Shown: positions 35,614-45,019, counted from the stretch's first letter. The stretch: DNA of 61,294 nt from an uncultured Clostridia bacterium (GCA_947570215.1 CANOTO010000006.1:74819-136112), one strand, 5' to 3'. The notes: generated from the letters alone by a model not told the origin. Made by a program: numbers and translations.

Positions 35614-36489
35614 ATGAAAGGAACAATAATTATCAATCCGTTCGATAGCAGCGCCGTGCAGCAACACAAGGTAAAGCGCATGACGGAAGAATTCAGCCGT
35701 CTTAACGCAGATATCACGGTCGTATCCAACGACAGATTTTTAACCTACATTGACCAAGGAGAAATAGTAAGCTCGGCAGACGCGGATTTTGCGTTATACT
35801 TCGACAAGGATAAGTACGTTGCGCGTATGCTGGAAGCGCGCGGAATAAGAACGTTTAATACCGCTCGAGCTACGGAAATATGCGACGATAAAATGCTTAC
35901 GCATATAGCGCTTGCCAATTGCGGAATAAATATGCCCACGACTCTTTCGGGCGCGCTGTGCTACGTTAAAGACGGCGAAATCGACGGCGGTTATTTGCGG
36001 TTTGTAGCCGACAGGCTGGGCTTTCCGCTTGTGGTTAAGGAGTGCTACGGCAGTTACGGCGAGCAGGTTTATTTGGTAAAGGACTTAAACCAACTTCGAA
36101 CTACGGTAAACGCGATTAAAAGCAAACCGTATTTATTTCAAAAATTTATCGGCGAAAGCGCGGGGCGCGATATGCGCGTTATTGTTATTGGCGGCAAGGT
36201 CGCGTGCGGAATGCTGCGGCAATCGGCTGTCGATTTCCGTTCCAACGTACAGCACGGCGGACAAGCTGCGGCAGTGCGCGTCCCCGACGATATAGCAGGT
36301 CTTTGCGAAAAAGTCGCGCGTATAATAGGCTTGGATTATTGCGGTATCGACGTGCTGCTTGGCGGGGCGCCCGCTATTTGCGAAGTAAACAGCAACGCAA
36401 TGTTCGCTGCTATGGAGCGTACTACGGGAGTCAACGTGGCGCGTTTGTATGCCGAACACATAGTCGACTGCGTAAAACACGGAAGATAA
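35614..36489 (+). CDS. RimK-like ATP-grasp ligase
   Basis: A 291-residue ATP-grasp enzyme similar to RimK/LysX, which joins an amino acid to a carboxylate. Family features are DKMLTHIALANCGINMPTT, the ATP lysine in PLVVKECYGSYGEQVYLV, QKFIGESAGRDMRVIVIGGKV, and the metal-binding GIDVLL...ICEVNSNAMF. The substrate is unknown. It is transcribed with an M18 aminopeptidase and a phosphohexomutase. The ATG at 35614 lies about 10 bases downstream of a good -10 box, so translation may be leaderless. Confidence 0.85.
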   Translation: MKGTIIINPFDSSAVQQHKVKRMTEEFSRLNADITVVSNDRFLTYIDQGEIVSSADADFALYFDKDKYVARMLEARGIRTFNTARATEICDDKMLTHIALANCGINMPTTLSGALCYVKDGEIDGGYLRFVADRLGFPLVVKECYGSYGEQVYLVKDLNQLRTTVNAIKSKPYLFQKFIGESAGRDMRVIVIGGKVACGMLRQSAVDFRSNVQHGGQAAAVRVPDDIAGLCEKVARIIGLDYCGIDVLLGGAPAICEVNSNAMFAAMERTTGVNVARLYAEHIVDCVKHGR

Positions 36490-36498
36490 TTAAGCGTA

Positions 36499-36506
36499 GG
36501 GGGGGG
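36499..36506 (+). repeat. Run of eight Gs in the ribosome binding site of the M18 gene
   Basis: The G8 run stands 8 bases before the ATG at 36515 and replaces the Shine-Dalgarno site. It lies in the loop between AGCGT (36493-36497) and ACGCT (36510-36514), so the site may be partly hidden in a short hairpin. Confidence 0.75.
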
Positions 36507-36514
36507 TAAACGCT

Positions 36515-37729
36515 ATGCAATTAAAAGAATTTCTCGATACGAGCTATACGGCATACCATACGGCGGCTAACGTCGTTAAGTATCTCGAAGCCAACGGCTT
36601 TTGCCGTCTTGTACCGGGCGAAAATTGGCGGCTGCAAACGGACGGCAAGTATTACGTAACACGTAACGGCAGTTCCGTAATAGCGTTCCGCTTGGGCGGG
36701 AATAAGGTTTTTAACATTTGCGAAAGTCATACCGACAGTCCTTCTTTCAAGATAAAGGGAAACAAGCTTGCGGAGGGCGACGTCAGCCGTCTCAATACGG
36801 AAACTTACGGCGGCGCAATATTGTACAGCTTTTTCGACAGGCCGCTTAAAGTTGCGGGAAGGCTGCTTGTAGAGACGGATAAAGGCGTGGAAGAGCGGCT
36901 TGTAACAAGCGTTTACGACGTGGTTATTCCGAGTCTTGCAATTCATCATAATCCTACTGTTAACGAAGGGGTTGCGTTCAATACGCAATCGGACACTTTG
37001 CCGTTGTTTTCTCAAAGCGAGCAAGAATTATACTCGACGTTAACGGACGGCAGCGTATTGGACGCAGATTTGTTCGTAACGCCGTCAGCGCAGGCGTTTA
37101 ACGGCGGAGTAAACGGCGAGTTTTTGTGTTCCGCGCGTTTAGATAATCTTACAAGCGTTTACGCCGGCGTCAACGCGCTAGTGAACTGTAAGCCGCAATG
37201 TATTGCCGTCGCCGCCTGTTTGGATAACGAAGAAATAGGCAGCGGTACTCGCCAAGGCTCGCCTTCATTTATAGATCAGACGTTGAACGCTTTGTCATAC
37301 GCGTTGGGAATGACGGAAAGCGAGCGTCTGTACGCCCGCGAAAACGGGTTCGTGCTGTCGTCGGACAACGGGCACGCTTCGCATCCCGCTCATCCCGAAA
37401 AATACGACGTCTGCAATAAGACGACGCTTAACGGCGGAGTGGTTATAAAGCATCATGTAAATTACGCCACAGACGGACTTTCTTCCGCTATTGTCAAAAA
37501 ACTGATGAAAGACAATAATATAAAATACCAAGACTACTACAATCGCAGTAATTTGCGCTGCGGATCTACGTTGGGGTTGTCTACCGCAAGGCAGTTGGGC
37601 ATGCGCGTTTGCGACGTGGGCATTGCCGAGTTAGCCATGCATTCCGCCTGCGAAACCTGCGGAACGGAAGATATTGCCGCAATGCAGTCTTTTATGACGG
37701 CGTTTCTGTCGTCGGGAATATTGAAATAG
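36515..37729 (+). CDS. M18 family aminopeptidase
   Basis: A 404-residue zinc aminopeptidase (aspartyl aminopeptidase family, dodecameric). ICESHTDSPSFKIKGN holds the first metal His, DNEEIGSGTRQGS the catalytic and metal Glu pair, and SDNGHASHPAHPEKYD and IAELAMHSACETCGTED the later metal ligands. It removes N-terminal acidic or neutral residues from peptides. The start follows the unusual G8 site. It is followed after 10 bases by the phosphomutase gene. Confidence 0.93.
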   Translation: MQLKEFLDTSYTAYHTAANVVKYLEANGFCRLVPGENWRLQTDGKYYVTRNGSSVIAFRLGGNKVFNICESHTDSPSFKIKGNKLAEGDVSRLNTETYGGAILYSFFDRPLKVAGRLLVETDKGVEERLVTSVYDVVIPSLAIHHNPTVNEGVAFNTQSDTLPLFSQSEQELYSTLTDGSVLDADLFVTPSAQAFNGGVNGEFLCSARLDNLTSVYAGVNALVNCKPQCIAVAACLDNEEIGSGTRQGSPSFIDQTLNALSYALGMTESERLYARENGFVLSSDNGHASHPAHPEKYDVCNKTTLNGGVVIKHHVNYATDGLSSAIVKKLMKDNNIKYQDYYNRSNLRCGSTLGLSTARQLGMRVCDVGIAELAMHSACETCGTEDIAAMQSFMTAFLSSGILK

Positions 37730-37739
37730 GGAGCATATT

Positions 37740-39401
37740 ATGCAGGACTGTTTGAAAAAATATAATTATTGGCTGCAACATGCTGCGGACACCGAAGTGC
37801 TGCGCAGCTTAAAAAGCATGAACGAAGAAGATATCCGCAACGCGTTTAGTAAGGATTTGCAATTCGGCACAGGCGGATTGCGCGGAATTATGACCGCGGG
37901 TACGGACAGAATGAACGTTTACACGGTTTACCGCGCTACGGAAGGTTTGGCGAGATATATGTTAAACAACGGCATGAACAGCTGCGCCGTAACTTACGAC
38001 TCCCGCATTAACAGCGACGTATTTTCGCGTTTGGCGGCAGCTACGTTGGCGTATCACGGAATAAAGGTTTACATTACAAAAGAATGTATGCCTACGCCGT
38101 ATTTGTCCTATATTACAAGATACTACGGCTGCGACGCGGGCATCAACGTCACGGCAAGTCATAATCCGTCGTTATACAACGGTTACAAGGTGTACGACAA
38201 GCACGGCTGTCAATTAACGGACGCCGCTGCGATTGCGGTTACGGAGCAAATCGAAGCGGTGGATATGTTCGAGCGTCCGCTCCCCGTATTCGAAGATTAT
38301 TTCGGCAGGGAAATAACCTATGCCGACGAGCAAGCCGAACAAGAGTATATAAATTGCGTGTTGGCGGAATGCTTGGGCAACGCGGAAGGACTGAACGTGG
38401 CTTATACTCCGCTAAACGGCGCAGGATACAGGATAACGCCTGCGGTTCTAAGCAAGATGGGCGCCAACGTCGAAGTAGTGCAAGACCAGTCTTTTCCCGA
38501 CGGGAGATTTCCCACCTGTACCTATCCAAATCCCGAAAAGGCCGAAGCGTTAACGTTGGTTATGAATCTTGCCGACAACAAGGGCTCGGACGTCGTCATA
38601 GCCAACGACCCCGATTCCGACAGATTGGGCGTGGCCGTAAGAGACTTAAAGGAGAACGGAAAGATAGTACAGCTGACAGGCAACGAAGTGGGAATACTTC
38701 TGTGCGATTACGTTTTGGCAAAACTGTCCGAACGGAATCAATTGCCTGCAAAGCCGATAGTGGTCAAAACGATTGTTACATCTATTATGGTGGACGCGGT
38801 ATGCGCCAAGTACGGCGCGGAAGTCGTCGACGTATTGACGGGCTTCAAGTATATAGGCGACGTTATCAACAAGTTGGAACGAGCGGGCGAAACCGACCGA
38901 TTCGTATTCGGCTTCGAAGAAAGCTGCGGTTATCTAAAAGGAACGTACGTGCGCGACAAGGACGGCGTAGTAGCCGCCGCACTTGTCGCCGAGTGCGCCG
39001 CGTATTACAAGCGTTTAGGCAAAACGTTGTGCGACAGAATGAGCGAGTTGTACGCGGAGTTCGGCAATTATTTTCTAAAAACGACTTCTTACCGTTTCGA
39101 CGGAGCGACAGGCGCGGAGTTAAAAGAAAAGTTGCTTGCCGATTTACGCATTAACCCGATAGAAACGCTCGGCGCAAGTAAGGTGGTTAAAACGTGCGAT
39201 TTTCTTACTCAAACTCAATATGATTTGCCACGTTCAAACGTTTTGCGGTACAATGCTCAAGACGGTAGCCAATTGATTATACGCCCCAGCGGAACAGAGC
39301 CGCTTATCAAGTGCTACGTAACGGTCAGCGGAACGCCCGAGCAGGTTCTCGAACGCTATACCGCAATCGAACGCCAACTGAACGTAATTTTTGCGAAGTA
39401 A
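37740..39401 (+). CDS. Phosphoglucomutase/phosphomannomutase
   Basis: A 553-residue alpha-D-phosphohexomutase of the PgcA/PGM2 type. The N terminus FGTGGLRGIM, active-site serine loop TASHNPSLYNGYK, metal loop NDPDSDRLGVAV, sugar loop GFEESCGYL and phosphate loop RPSGTEPLIKCYV are all intact. It interconverts glucose-1-P and glucose-6-P, linking the maltodextrin and cell-wall sugar routes. The start follows AGGGAGC. It is the last gene before a strong terminator. Confidence 0.96.
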   Translation: MQDCLKKYNYWLQHAADTEVLRSLKSMNEEDIRNAFSKDLQFGTGGLRGIMTAGTDRMNVYTVYRATEGLARYMLNNGMNSCAVTYDSRINSDVFSRLAAATLAYHGIKVYITKECMPTPYLSYITRYYGCDAGINVTASHNPSLYNGYKVYDKHGCQLTDAAAIAVTEQIEAVDMFERPLPVFEDYFGREITYADEQAEQEYINCVLAECLGNAEGLNVAYTPLNGAGYRITPAVLSKMGANVEVVQDQSFPDGRFPTCTYPNPEKAEALTLVMNLADNKGSDVVIANDPDSDRLGVAVRDLKENGKIVQLTGNEVGILLCDYVLAKLSERNQLPAKPIVVKTIVTSIMVDAVCAKYGAEVVDVLTGFKYIGDVINKLERAGETDRFVFGFEESCGYLKGTYVRDKDGVVAAALVAECAAYYKRLGKTLCDRMSELYAEFGNYFLKTTSYRFDGATGAELKEKLLADLRINPIETLGASKVVKTCDFLTQTQYDLPRSNVLRYNAQDGSQLIIRPSGTEPLIKCYVTVSGTPEQVLERYTAIERQLNVIFAK

Positions 39402-39416
39402 CGAAAAACGTCTAAG

Positions 39417-39450
39417 TAAAACCCCCTTGCGGAACGCAAAGGGGTTTTGT
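39417..39450 (+). terminator. Terminator after the phosphohexomutase gene
   Basis: AAACCCCCTTGCG and CGCAAAGGGGTTT flank a 3-base loop (one bulge). It may also serve the ABC exporter genes on the other strand. Confidence 0.88.
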
Positions 39451-39474
39451 GTTGTATTTCGTTGTTATATGTAG

Positions 39475-40305
39475 TTATTTCAAGTCCGCTTTTTCGAAGG
39501 TGAAGTAGCCCGACACGGTAAATACCGCGGTAAACAGCAGGTCGTACAAAGCAATTTTGCCTACAAGCGCGCCGTCTATTGCTCCCGCATTGAATAACGA
39601 AGCGTTGTAGAATGGTATCCAACTCATTGCCGTGTACGAAAGCGTATCGCCTTGGAAGCCGAGTATCGTCGTTATCAATATTATTGCCGTTTGCATAATA
39701 TCAGGCACCAGCAGCGTGATAAGTATGGGGAACAGTATAGTCGCCCATTGCTTGCGTACGGCGAACAAAAACATACATACGCAGCTTTGCGCAAAAGCAA
39801 TCGACAGCAGTCCCAAAGCGAGAGAGCAGAATATCGCCGATACTATTTGTCCCGCTGTTAAATCGCCGAATCCGTAAATTGGCGCTATTATTATAAGGGA
39901 CGTCATCATAAACGCTGACATATACGCCGCGCCCACTGTAAAAGCAACTGTTACGTATGCGAAGTACAATTCGCTGCGCTTTTTGTTGGCAAGTATGGCG
40001 TTACGCATTGTCCCGTCGGCAAATTCTTTGCTAAGCACTACGCTTGCGGTAATAAGGGGCAGCAGCGTCGCGCCGTAGCCGATCATACCGAGACTGGACA
40101 TAATAGAAGTAGTTACCGCCGAGCGAAATTGCTCCAACGCTCCGCTCATTTCGGAACCGGACGACGTAATCGCGTCAATAACTGACAGTATCAACGTCGT
40201 AGCCAACGCCGAAATTACGGGCAGCAGAGCGGTTACGCCTAACAGTATCCAAAACAATTTGCTCTTTTTCAAGCGAAAGAATTCCAAGCGTAATACGTTA
40301 ATCAT
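39475..40305 (-). CDS. ABC-2 type transporter permease
   Basis: A 276-residue membrane protein with six predicted helices. MINVLRLEFFRLKKSKLFWILLGVTALLPVISALA is the usual ABC-2 permease opening, followed by a segment like FADGTMRNAILANKKRSELYFAY, common in ABC-2 exporters linked to lantibiotic immunity or drug efflux. It overlaps the ATPase gene by four bases and pairs with it as an exporter of unknown substrate. Confidence 0.88.
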   Translation of the reverse strand: MINVLRLEFFRLKKSKLFWILLGVTALLPVISALATTLILSVIDAITSSGSEMSGALEQFRSAVTTSIMSSLGMIGYGATLLPLITASVVLSKEFADGTMRNAILANKKRSELYFAYVTVAFTVGAAYMSAFMMTSLIIIAPIYGFGDLTAGQIVSAIFCSLALGLLSIAFAQSCVCMFLFAVRKQWATILFPILITLLVPDIMQTAIILITTILGFQGDTLSYTAMSWIPFYNASLFNAGAIDGALVGKIALYDLLFTAVFTVSGYFTFEKADLK

Positions 40306-41231
40306 AACGGTTTTCCTCCTTTGCTTAATTCTATTTTTGCTTGACGCTCGCGTTTTATAAGGTTAATGTAATATTCTTCCAATTCGTCCGCCGTTTGCTG
40401 TATGCTTAAAACGTTTACACCCTCCTTTGCGAGAGTAAGCATAATTTGCGTTATAGGAACGTCCGCATAAAGGTCTACGTCGCCGTCCGTTACGGTGATT
40501 TTGCCGTACTGTTTTAACGCTTCCGTCGTTTTATCAACGTCGTCCACTTTAAGCCGTACGCGTTTGCTTGCGACTTCGCGCAGCTGTTCGGCGGTTACGC
40601 GTTCCAGTATTTTACCTTTGTCCATAATGTAAAATTCGGTAGCGAACTTGCCCAGTTCGGATAGAATATGGCTGGAAACCAATATCGTGACGCCTAACTC
40701 GCGATTGAGATTTACAAACACCTCGCGCATATCGAATATGCCTTGCGGATCCAGTCCGTTCGTGGGTTCGTCCAACAAGAGCAGCTGCGGTCTGCCTACA
40801 AGCGTCATAGCGATTGCCAAACGTTGCTTCATACCGAGAGAAAAGTTTTTTGCGGGCTTTTTCGGCGCGTCTTCTAACCCTACGAGAGCGAGAGTTTTTG
40901 CAAGATACTCTTTGTCCGCGGTAATTCCGAGCAGTTGGCATTGAGCGATTAGGTTGTCCATAGCGGACAGATTGGTATAAATTGACGGACGCTCGACAAT
41001 TGCGGCCACGTCGTTGTCGCGCCGAACGGCCCCGTTAAGCAGAGAAAAACTGCCCGAAGTCGGTTGGACAAGTCCCGTAAGCATACGTATAAGAGTTGTT
41101 TTGCCTGCGCCGTTTTGTCCTACGAGTCCTACGATTGCGCCGCGCTCGATCTCGAGATTGACGCTGTTTACAACCGTTTTGCCATTGTACTGTTTGGTAA
41201 GATTGTGCGTAACGATCATAATGTCAGCCAT
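40302..41231 (-). CDS. ABC exporter ATP-binding protein
   Basis: A 309-residue ATPase with Walker A GQNGAGKTT, signature FSLGMKQRL, Walker B LLLLDEPTNGLD and an H-loop SSHILSEL, of the BcrA/EcsA-like group (DRA family). The C-terminal 80 residues are the usual accessory domain. It drives the permease encoded just downstream. Its start has AGGAG (complement of about 41240). No regulator gene lies next to it. The gap to nagA (41232-41522) holds only the nagA promoter. Confidence 0.93.
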   Translation of the reverse strand: MADIMIVTHNLTKQYNGKTVVNSVNLEIERGAIVGLVGQNGAGKTTLIRMLTGLVQPTSGSFSLLNGAVRRDNDVAAIVERPSIYTNLSAMDNLIAQCQLLGITADKEYLAKTLALVGLEDAPKKPAKNFSLGMKQRLAIAMTLVGRPQLLLLDEPTNGLDPQGIFDMREVFVNLNRELGVTILVSSHILSELGKFATEFYIMDKGKILERVTAEQLREVASKRVRLKVDDVDKTTEALKQYGKITVTDGDVDLYADVPITQIMLTLAKEGVNVLSIQQTADELEEYYINLIKRERQAKIELSKGGKPL

Positions 41232-41469
41232 AAACTTATCTCCTGTTGTATTTTAATTGCAAAATTCAGTATACACCCTTTTGCTTCTTTTGACAAGCGC
41301 AGCCGCGTGTTATTTGTTATACGAACGATATCGTTCATGTCAGTCGTCGGCTTCGGCGTATAATGTTTGCATTGGCTATCGTTAAGGCTTTGCGCAAGTG
41401 TAAATTGCGGTTCATCTGATTTTCGTGTACAAAATCGGCTGTTTGTATCGAGCGGAGAAATTAACTTGT

Positions 41470-41498
41470 TTGACTGCGGCGGCGCGTTGTGTTACAAT
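41470..41498 (+). promoter_or_regulatory. Promoter of nagA
   Basis: TTGACT, 17 bases, TACAAT, about 25-30 bases before the start codon. Confidence 0.78.
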
Positions 41499-41522
41499 AC
41501 CGTTAACTGGTTTTAGGAGCTT

Positions 41523-42617
41523 ATGCTTATGATATTGTACAAAAACGGTTCGGCGTTAATCGGCGGAAAGTTACAGCGGGTGGACATTGCCGCCAATCAC
41601 GGACGGATAATCGCAATCGAAGCGGATATCGTGCCCGACGAACAGACGGAAGTGGTCGACTGCTCGGGACGTTACGTTTTGCCCGCTTTGGTGGATATTC
41701 ACACCCACGGAGCAAACGGCTACGACTTCAATTCCGCCGATTACGACGGAATGAAGAAGATACTGGAATTTTACGTTGCGCACGGCGTTGGCACGGTGTT
41801 TCCGACGGTTATGACCGATTCTGACGAAGCTATTTGCCGTCAGTTGGAACTTATTGCCAAGCTTGCCAAGGAATATCCCGAAGTAAAGGGAATTCATCTC
41901 GAAGGTCCGTTTTTGTCGGAGGAATTTTGCGGGGCTATGCCCAAGCAATATTTGCAAAAGCCGTCCTTTGACAAGTTTTTAAGCTATCAAAAAGCCGCCG
42001 AAGGTCTTATAAGGCTTGTTACCGTAGCTCCGGAGTTGCCCAATGCAATCGAATTTATAACGGAGGCCAAGGCGCACCGCGTACGCGTTTCTATCGGTCA
42101 CAGCGGGGCTGACTGCGATACCGTTCGCAGGGCGCTTTCGGCGGGCGCAGTTTCATTTACGCATTGGGGCAATGCAATGTCGCAGTTGGACAGGCACAAT
42201 CTTAACGTTTCGGGATCGGCTCTCGCTTCCAACAACGCCTACTGCGAAGTTATCTGCGACGGTAAGCACGTAAATAAGGAAGTATTAAAACTGCTTGTTA
42301 AGGTTAAAGGCATAGACCGCGTTATAGGTATTACGGACAGTATAATGGCAACGGGCTTGCCGGACGGGCAGTACAAACTGGGCGTAAACGACGTAACGGT
42401 TACTGGCGGCGACGCGCGTATTACGGGAACGGACGTTCGCGCGGGCAGTACGCTGGACGCGTATCAAGGTCTTGCCAACGTAGTAAGCTTTACGGGGCTT
42501 CCGCTTGCCGAAGCGATAAAATTGTGGACGGTCAATCCCGCCAAAATGGCGGGTCTAAATAACCGCATAGGCACAATCGAAGTAGGTAAGGACGCCGATT
42601 TTATCCTGTTCGGCTAA
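41523..42617 (+). CDS. nagA: N-acetylglucosamine-6-phosphate deacetylase
   Basis: A 364-residue amidohydrolase that removes acetate from GlcNAc-6-P in amino-sugar catabolism and wall recycling. LVDIHTHGANGYDFN (His60, His62), HLEGPFLS (metal Glu), SIGHSGAD and GITDSIMATG (catalytic Asp) match NagA. AGGAG at 41515-41519 is 3 bases from the ATG at 41523 and 9 from a second ATG at 41529, so the true start may be two codons in. No nagB follows; the gene is alone. Confidence 0.93.
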   Translation: MLMILYKNGSALIGGKLQRVDIAANHGRIIAIEADIVPDEQTEVVDCSGRYVLPALVDIHTHGANGYDFNSADYDGMKKILEFYVAHGVGTVFPTVMTDSDEAICRQLELIAKLAKEYPEVKGIHLEGPFLSEEFCGAMPKQYLQKPSFDKFLSYQKAAEGLIRLVTVAPELPNAIEFITEAKAHRVRVSIGHSGADCDTVRRALSAGAVSFTHWGNAMSQLDRHNLNVSGSALASNNAYCEVICDGKHVNKEVLKLLVKVKGIDRVIGITDSIMATGLPDGQYKLGVNDVTVTGGDARITGTDVRAGSTLDAYQGLANVVSFTGLPLAEAIKLWTVNPAKMAGLNNRIGTIEVGKDADFILFG

Positions 42618-42817
42618 GCTTCGAGAAAAACGCGTTGCATAACGGCGCGCCGTAACCGACCGTAAGTGTATGTTGCGTATTTTGACGCCGCTGTCGAACA
42701 AATTATAAATGCCGCTTTATGCAATCCTAAAACCGATTTTATAGTAAATTCTACTCAGAGATATTGACTTTAAGCGTAAAATATGGTAATATAATATTGC
42801 AAAGCAGATGGGACAAT

Positions 42818-42938
42818 CTGCGGCATTATGAGGGAGTAATTGCCTTTTTTAAGGCGCTTAACCGTCAGCACAACGCATATTGCGTTCGGGAGAGATGAAA
42901 AATGAGACTCATACGAAGTGTTTTTCGTGTGAGTTTTT
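42818..42938 (+). ncRNA. Riboswitch-like leader (yybP-ykoY/Mn-type candidate) with terminator
   Basis: The leader in front of the SPFH gene has GAGGGAGTAATT, a small hairpin (GCC...GGC), CGTCAGCACAACGC...GCGTT, GGGAGAGATG and AATGAGAC, then a terminator hairpin (ACTCATACGAA / TTCGTGTGAGT plus T5) whose 5' arm begins in the last GAGAC. The layout (GGGAGTA, hairpin, GTC..CAC, hairpin, GAGAC, terminator) parallels the leader of the CaCA-mntP operon at 59117-59236. Homology to yybP-ykoY is judged by eye. Nothing is recognised at 42618-42817 or 42939-43032. Confidence 0.45.
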
Positions 42939-43032
42939 GTTTATTACGCAAACGCTTCGTTTGCGGCGGAGCTTGGACTAATTTGCCTTGTAAGCATAAT
43001 ATAATGTGGCTTTTGCCACAAAGGAGAATAAT

Positions 43033-44109
43033 ATGATTGGAATTATTTTAGGCATTCTTTTAGCTTTGGTAATGGCAGGCTGCATTGCGGCGGCAGTAAT
43101 TTTCCGCACGAAAAAACGCGCCAACAAAACCCGTTTTATTGCCTTTGCGGTATCGGCTTGCTGCGCGTTTGCGCTGTTTATCACAATACCGTTCAGCTTG
43201 CATACGGTTCAGCCCGGGCAGGTTGCGGTAGTAAAGGTGTGGGGTAAAGCCGCGTATACGCGTACGGCTGGCACGTACTTCGACTTTTGGATAAACAAGC
43301 AGTACGAAATGTACGACACAACCGTCCAGCAGGAAGAAATAGACACAATGTGCTATTCGTCCGACGCGCAGGCGATGGATGTTAATCTTGTTGTGCAGTA
43401 TCAAATACAAGCGGACAAGGCTGTGGAAATTGCCAACAATTACAACGGACTTGACAAGCTTAACAGACTTATCAACAAGGTTGCAATAGACAAAGCCAAG
43501 ACTGTGCTGTCGCAAAAGTCGGCAATGACCATTATCGAAACGCGCGCGACCGTCAGCCCCGCAATCGAAACGGAAATAAAAAATACGGTAACCGAAAGTT
43601 ACTGTGTGGATATCGTTGCGGTGGTAATTACCAATATCGACTTTTCCGACGCTTTCGAAGCCACCGTTGAAGACAAGATGATTGCCGAGCAACAGCAATT
43701 AAAAGCGGAATTCGAGAAGAAGAAGGCTATAATCGAAGCGGAAAAGGAATTGGAAGTGGCTAAGCTTACGGCGGAAGCAAATATCGCCAAGGCGCAGGGC
43801 GACGCGCAGGCGGTGCAGGTGCGCGCTCAGGCGGAGGCTAACGCAATCAAACTTAAATCGTTGGAAATCGCCCGTATGATGGGCTTCGACGTTGTAGTAG
43901 ACCGGGAAAACTCCACCGAAGAAGAAACCGTTTACGTTATAGATTTTACCGGTAAGACTCCGGAAGAAATCAAAGTTATATCCGACTATCTCAAATATGT
44001 CGAATATCTTGAAGTATGGGACGGCAAGCTGCCCACGGTTATGGGCGGAGACTCCGCCAACGTAGTTGTGCCGGTTAATCCCGCCAACCCCGTCAATCCG
44101 CAGGCGTAA
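43033..44109 (+). CDS. SPFH/prohibitin-like membrane protein
   Basis: A 358-residue protein with two N-terminal hydrophobic helices (residues 1-25 and 38-58). A band-7/SPFH domain follows (VQPGQVAVVKVWGKAAYTRTAGTYF ... VQYQI), then a long Ala/Glu/Lys coiled coil (about 225-285, EKKKAIIEAEKELEVAKLTAEANIAKAQGDAQA), as in prohibitins and HflK/C. Such proteins form membrane-bound rings or microdomain scaffolds. AAGGAG precedes the ATG at 43033. The riboswitch-like leader upstream suggests metal-controlled expression. It is followed by a small membrane protein gene. Confidence 0.85.
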   Translation: MIGIILGILLALVMAGCIAAAVIFRTKKRANKTRFIAFAVSACCAFALFITIPFSLHTVQPGQVAVVKVWGKAAYTRTAGTYFDFWINKQYEMYDTTVQQEEIDTMCYSSDAQAMDVNLVVQYQIQADKAVEIANNYNGLDKLNRLINKVAIDKAKTVLSQKSAMTIIETRATVSPAIETEIKNTVTESYCVDIVAVVITNIDFSDAFEATVEDKMIAEQQQLKAEFEKKKAIIEAEKELEVAKLTAEANIAKAQGDAQAVQVRAQAEANAIKLKSLEIARMMGFDVVVDRENSTEEETVYVIDFTGKTPEEIKVISDYLKYVEYLEVWDGKLPTVMGGDSANVVVPVNPANPVNPQA

Positions 44110-44130
44110 CGGTCTAAGGAGACCAAAACA

Positions 44131-44406
44131 ATGAAAGTAAAAACGCTGTTAGACCAATATAAGTTTTCGCTTAAAACGTACAACGTTTCGATGCCGATAT
44201 CGATAGCAATCCTTGTAGTGGCGGCCGTTATCGCATTTATTAAAGCCCCCGTCAATTGGCTTGGATGGTTGTTCCTGTCTTTGGGAGCGGTAGTTGCAGT
44301 TATGTTTGTTCTAATAAGAAGGTATCTTAAATGGAAAATCAAGGAATTGGAAGAACAAGAAATGCGGAAACAAAGCGACGGCGGAAGCTTGGACGAAGGA
44401 GTATAA
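44131..44406 (+). CDS. Small two-helix membrane protein, unknown
   Basis: A 91-residue protein with two hydrophobic helices (about 22-40 and 44-62) and a charged C-terminal helix (RRYLKWKIKELEEQEMRKQ). It lies 21 bases after the SPFH gene with AAGGAG in the gap, so it probably shares its transcript and may be a partner. No family recognised. Confidence 0.7.
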   Translation: MKVKTLLDQYKFSLKTYNVSMPISIAILVVAAVIAFIKAPVNWLGWLFLSLGAVVAVMFVLIRRYLKWKIKELEEQEMRKQSDGGSLDEGV

Positions 44407-44487
44407 AACGCTTGACTTATGCTGCGCGTAGGCGTATAATTAACAGGCAATATCGGGACAGCCCGAAATATAAAGGAGATAAGCGAA

Positions 44488-44694
44488 ATGAAACAAGGTA
44501 TACATCCGAATTATCACGAAGCGACTGTTGTATGTGCTTGTGGCGCGACCTTTAAGACCGGTACGACCAAGGATACCGACACGATAAAGGTAGAAATCTG
44601 CAACAAATGCCACCCCTACTTTACGGGCAAGCAGAAGTTGGTAGACGCAGGCGGACGCGTAGACAAGTTCAAGAAGAAGTACGGACTTCAATAA
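44488..44694 (+). CDS. rpmE: Ribosomal protein L31 (zinc-binding type)
   Basis: A 68-residue large-subunit protein. [22 protein letters not shown] and [16 protein letters not shown] carry the CxC and CxxC zinc ligands of the C+ form. It follows AAAGGAG and has its own terminator. Confidence 0.96.
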   Translation: MKQGIHPNYHEATVVCACGATFKTGTTKDTDTIKVEICNKCHPYFTGKQKLVDAGGRVDKFKKKYGLQ

Positions 44695-44702
44695 AACAAA
44701 AC

Positions 44703-44733
44703 ACGGGGAGAGCGACAAGCTTTCCCCTTTTTG
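44703..44733 (+). terminator. Terminator of rpmE
   Basis: CGGGGA(G) and (C)TTTCCCC with GAG/AGC inner bases, followed by TTTTTG. Confidence 0.7.
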
Positions 44734-44762
44734 TTGCTAATTATTAAGTAGATTATGCGCTT

Positions 44763-45008
44763 TTAATATTCCAATTCTAATTCTTCCGAACGAAAAGCAT
44801 CGCAGTCTAAAAATTCCGTTACGGACATACCAAAGCCTTTCGCTATCAGCATAACGTTATTAAGGTAAACGCTTTTAGTTCTTCCGTTCATAATACACTG
44901 CATTGTGCCGTGCTGTAAGCCCGAAGCTTTTTCCAAATGGTATTGTGACCAATTTTTGTTTTTTAGCAATTCTCGCGTTCTTTGTGCTACTGCCTGCGCA
45001 ACTGTCAT
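44763..45008 (-). CDS. XRE/Cro-CI-type helix-turn-helix regulator
   Basis: An 81-residue DNA-binding protein: RTRELLKNKNWSQYHLEKASGLQHGTMQCIMNGRTKSVYLNNVMLIAKGFGMSVTEFL is one HTH_3 domain with nothing else attached. It is divergent from the gene at 45145; the 136-base gap holds palindromic TCTACATAT sites that are its likely operators. No SD of good quality precedes the start. The patch is AT-rich compared with flanking rpmE and murC. Confidence 0.88.
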   Translation of the reverse strand: MTVAQAVAQRTRELLKNKNWSQYHLEKASGLQHGTMQCIMNGRTKSVYLNNVMLIAKGFGMSVTEFLDCDAFRSEELELEY

Positions 45009-45019
45009 ATTAAGCCCCC

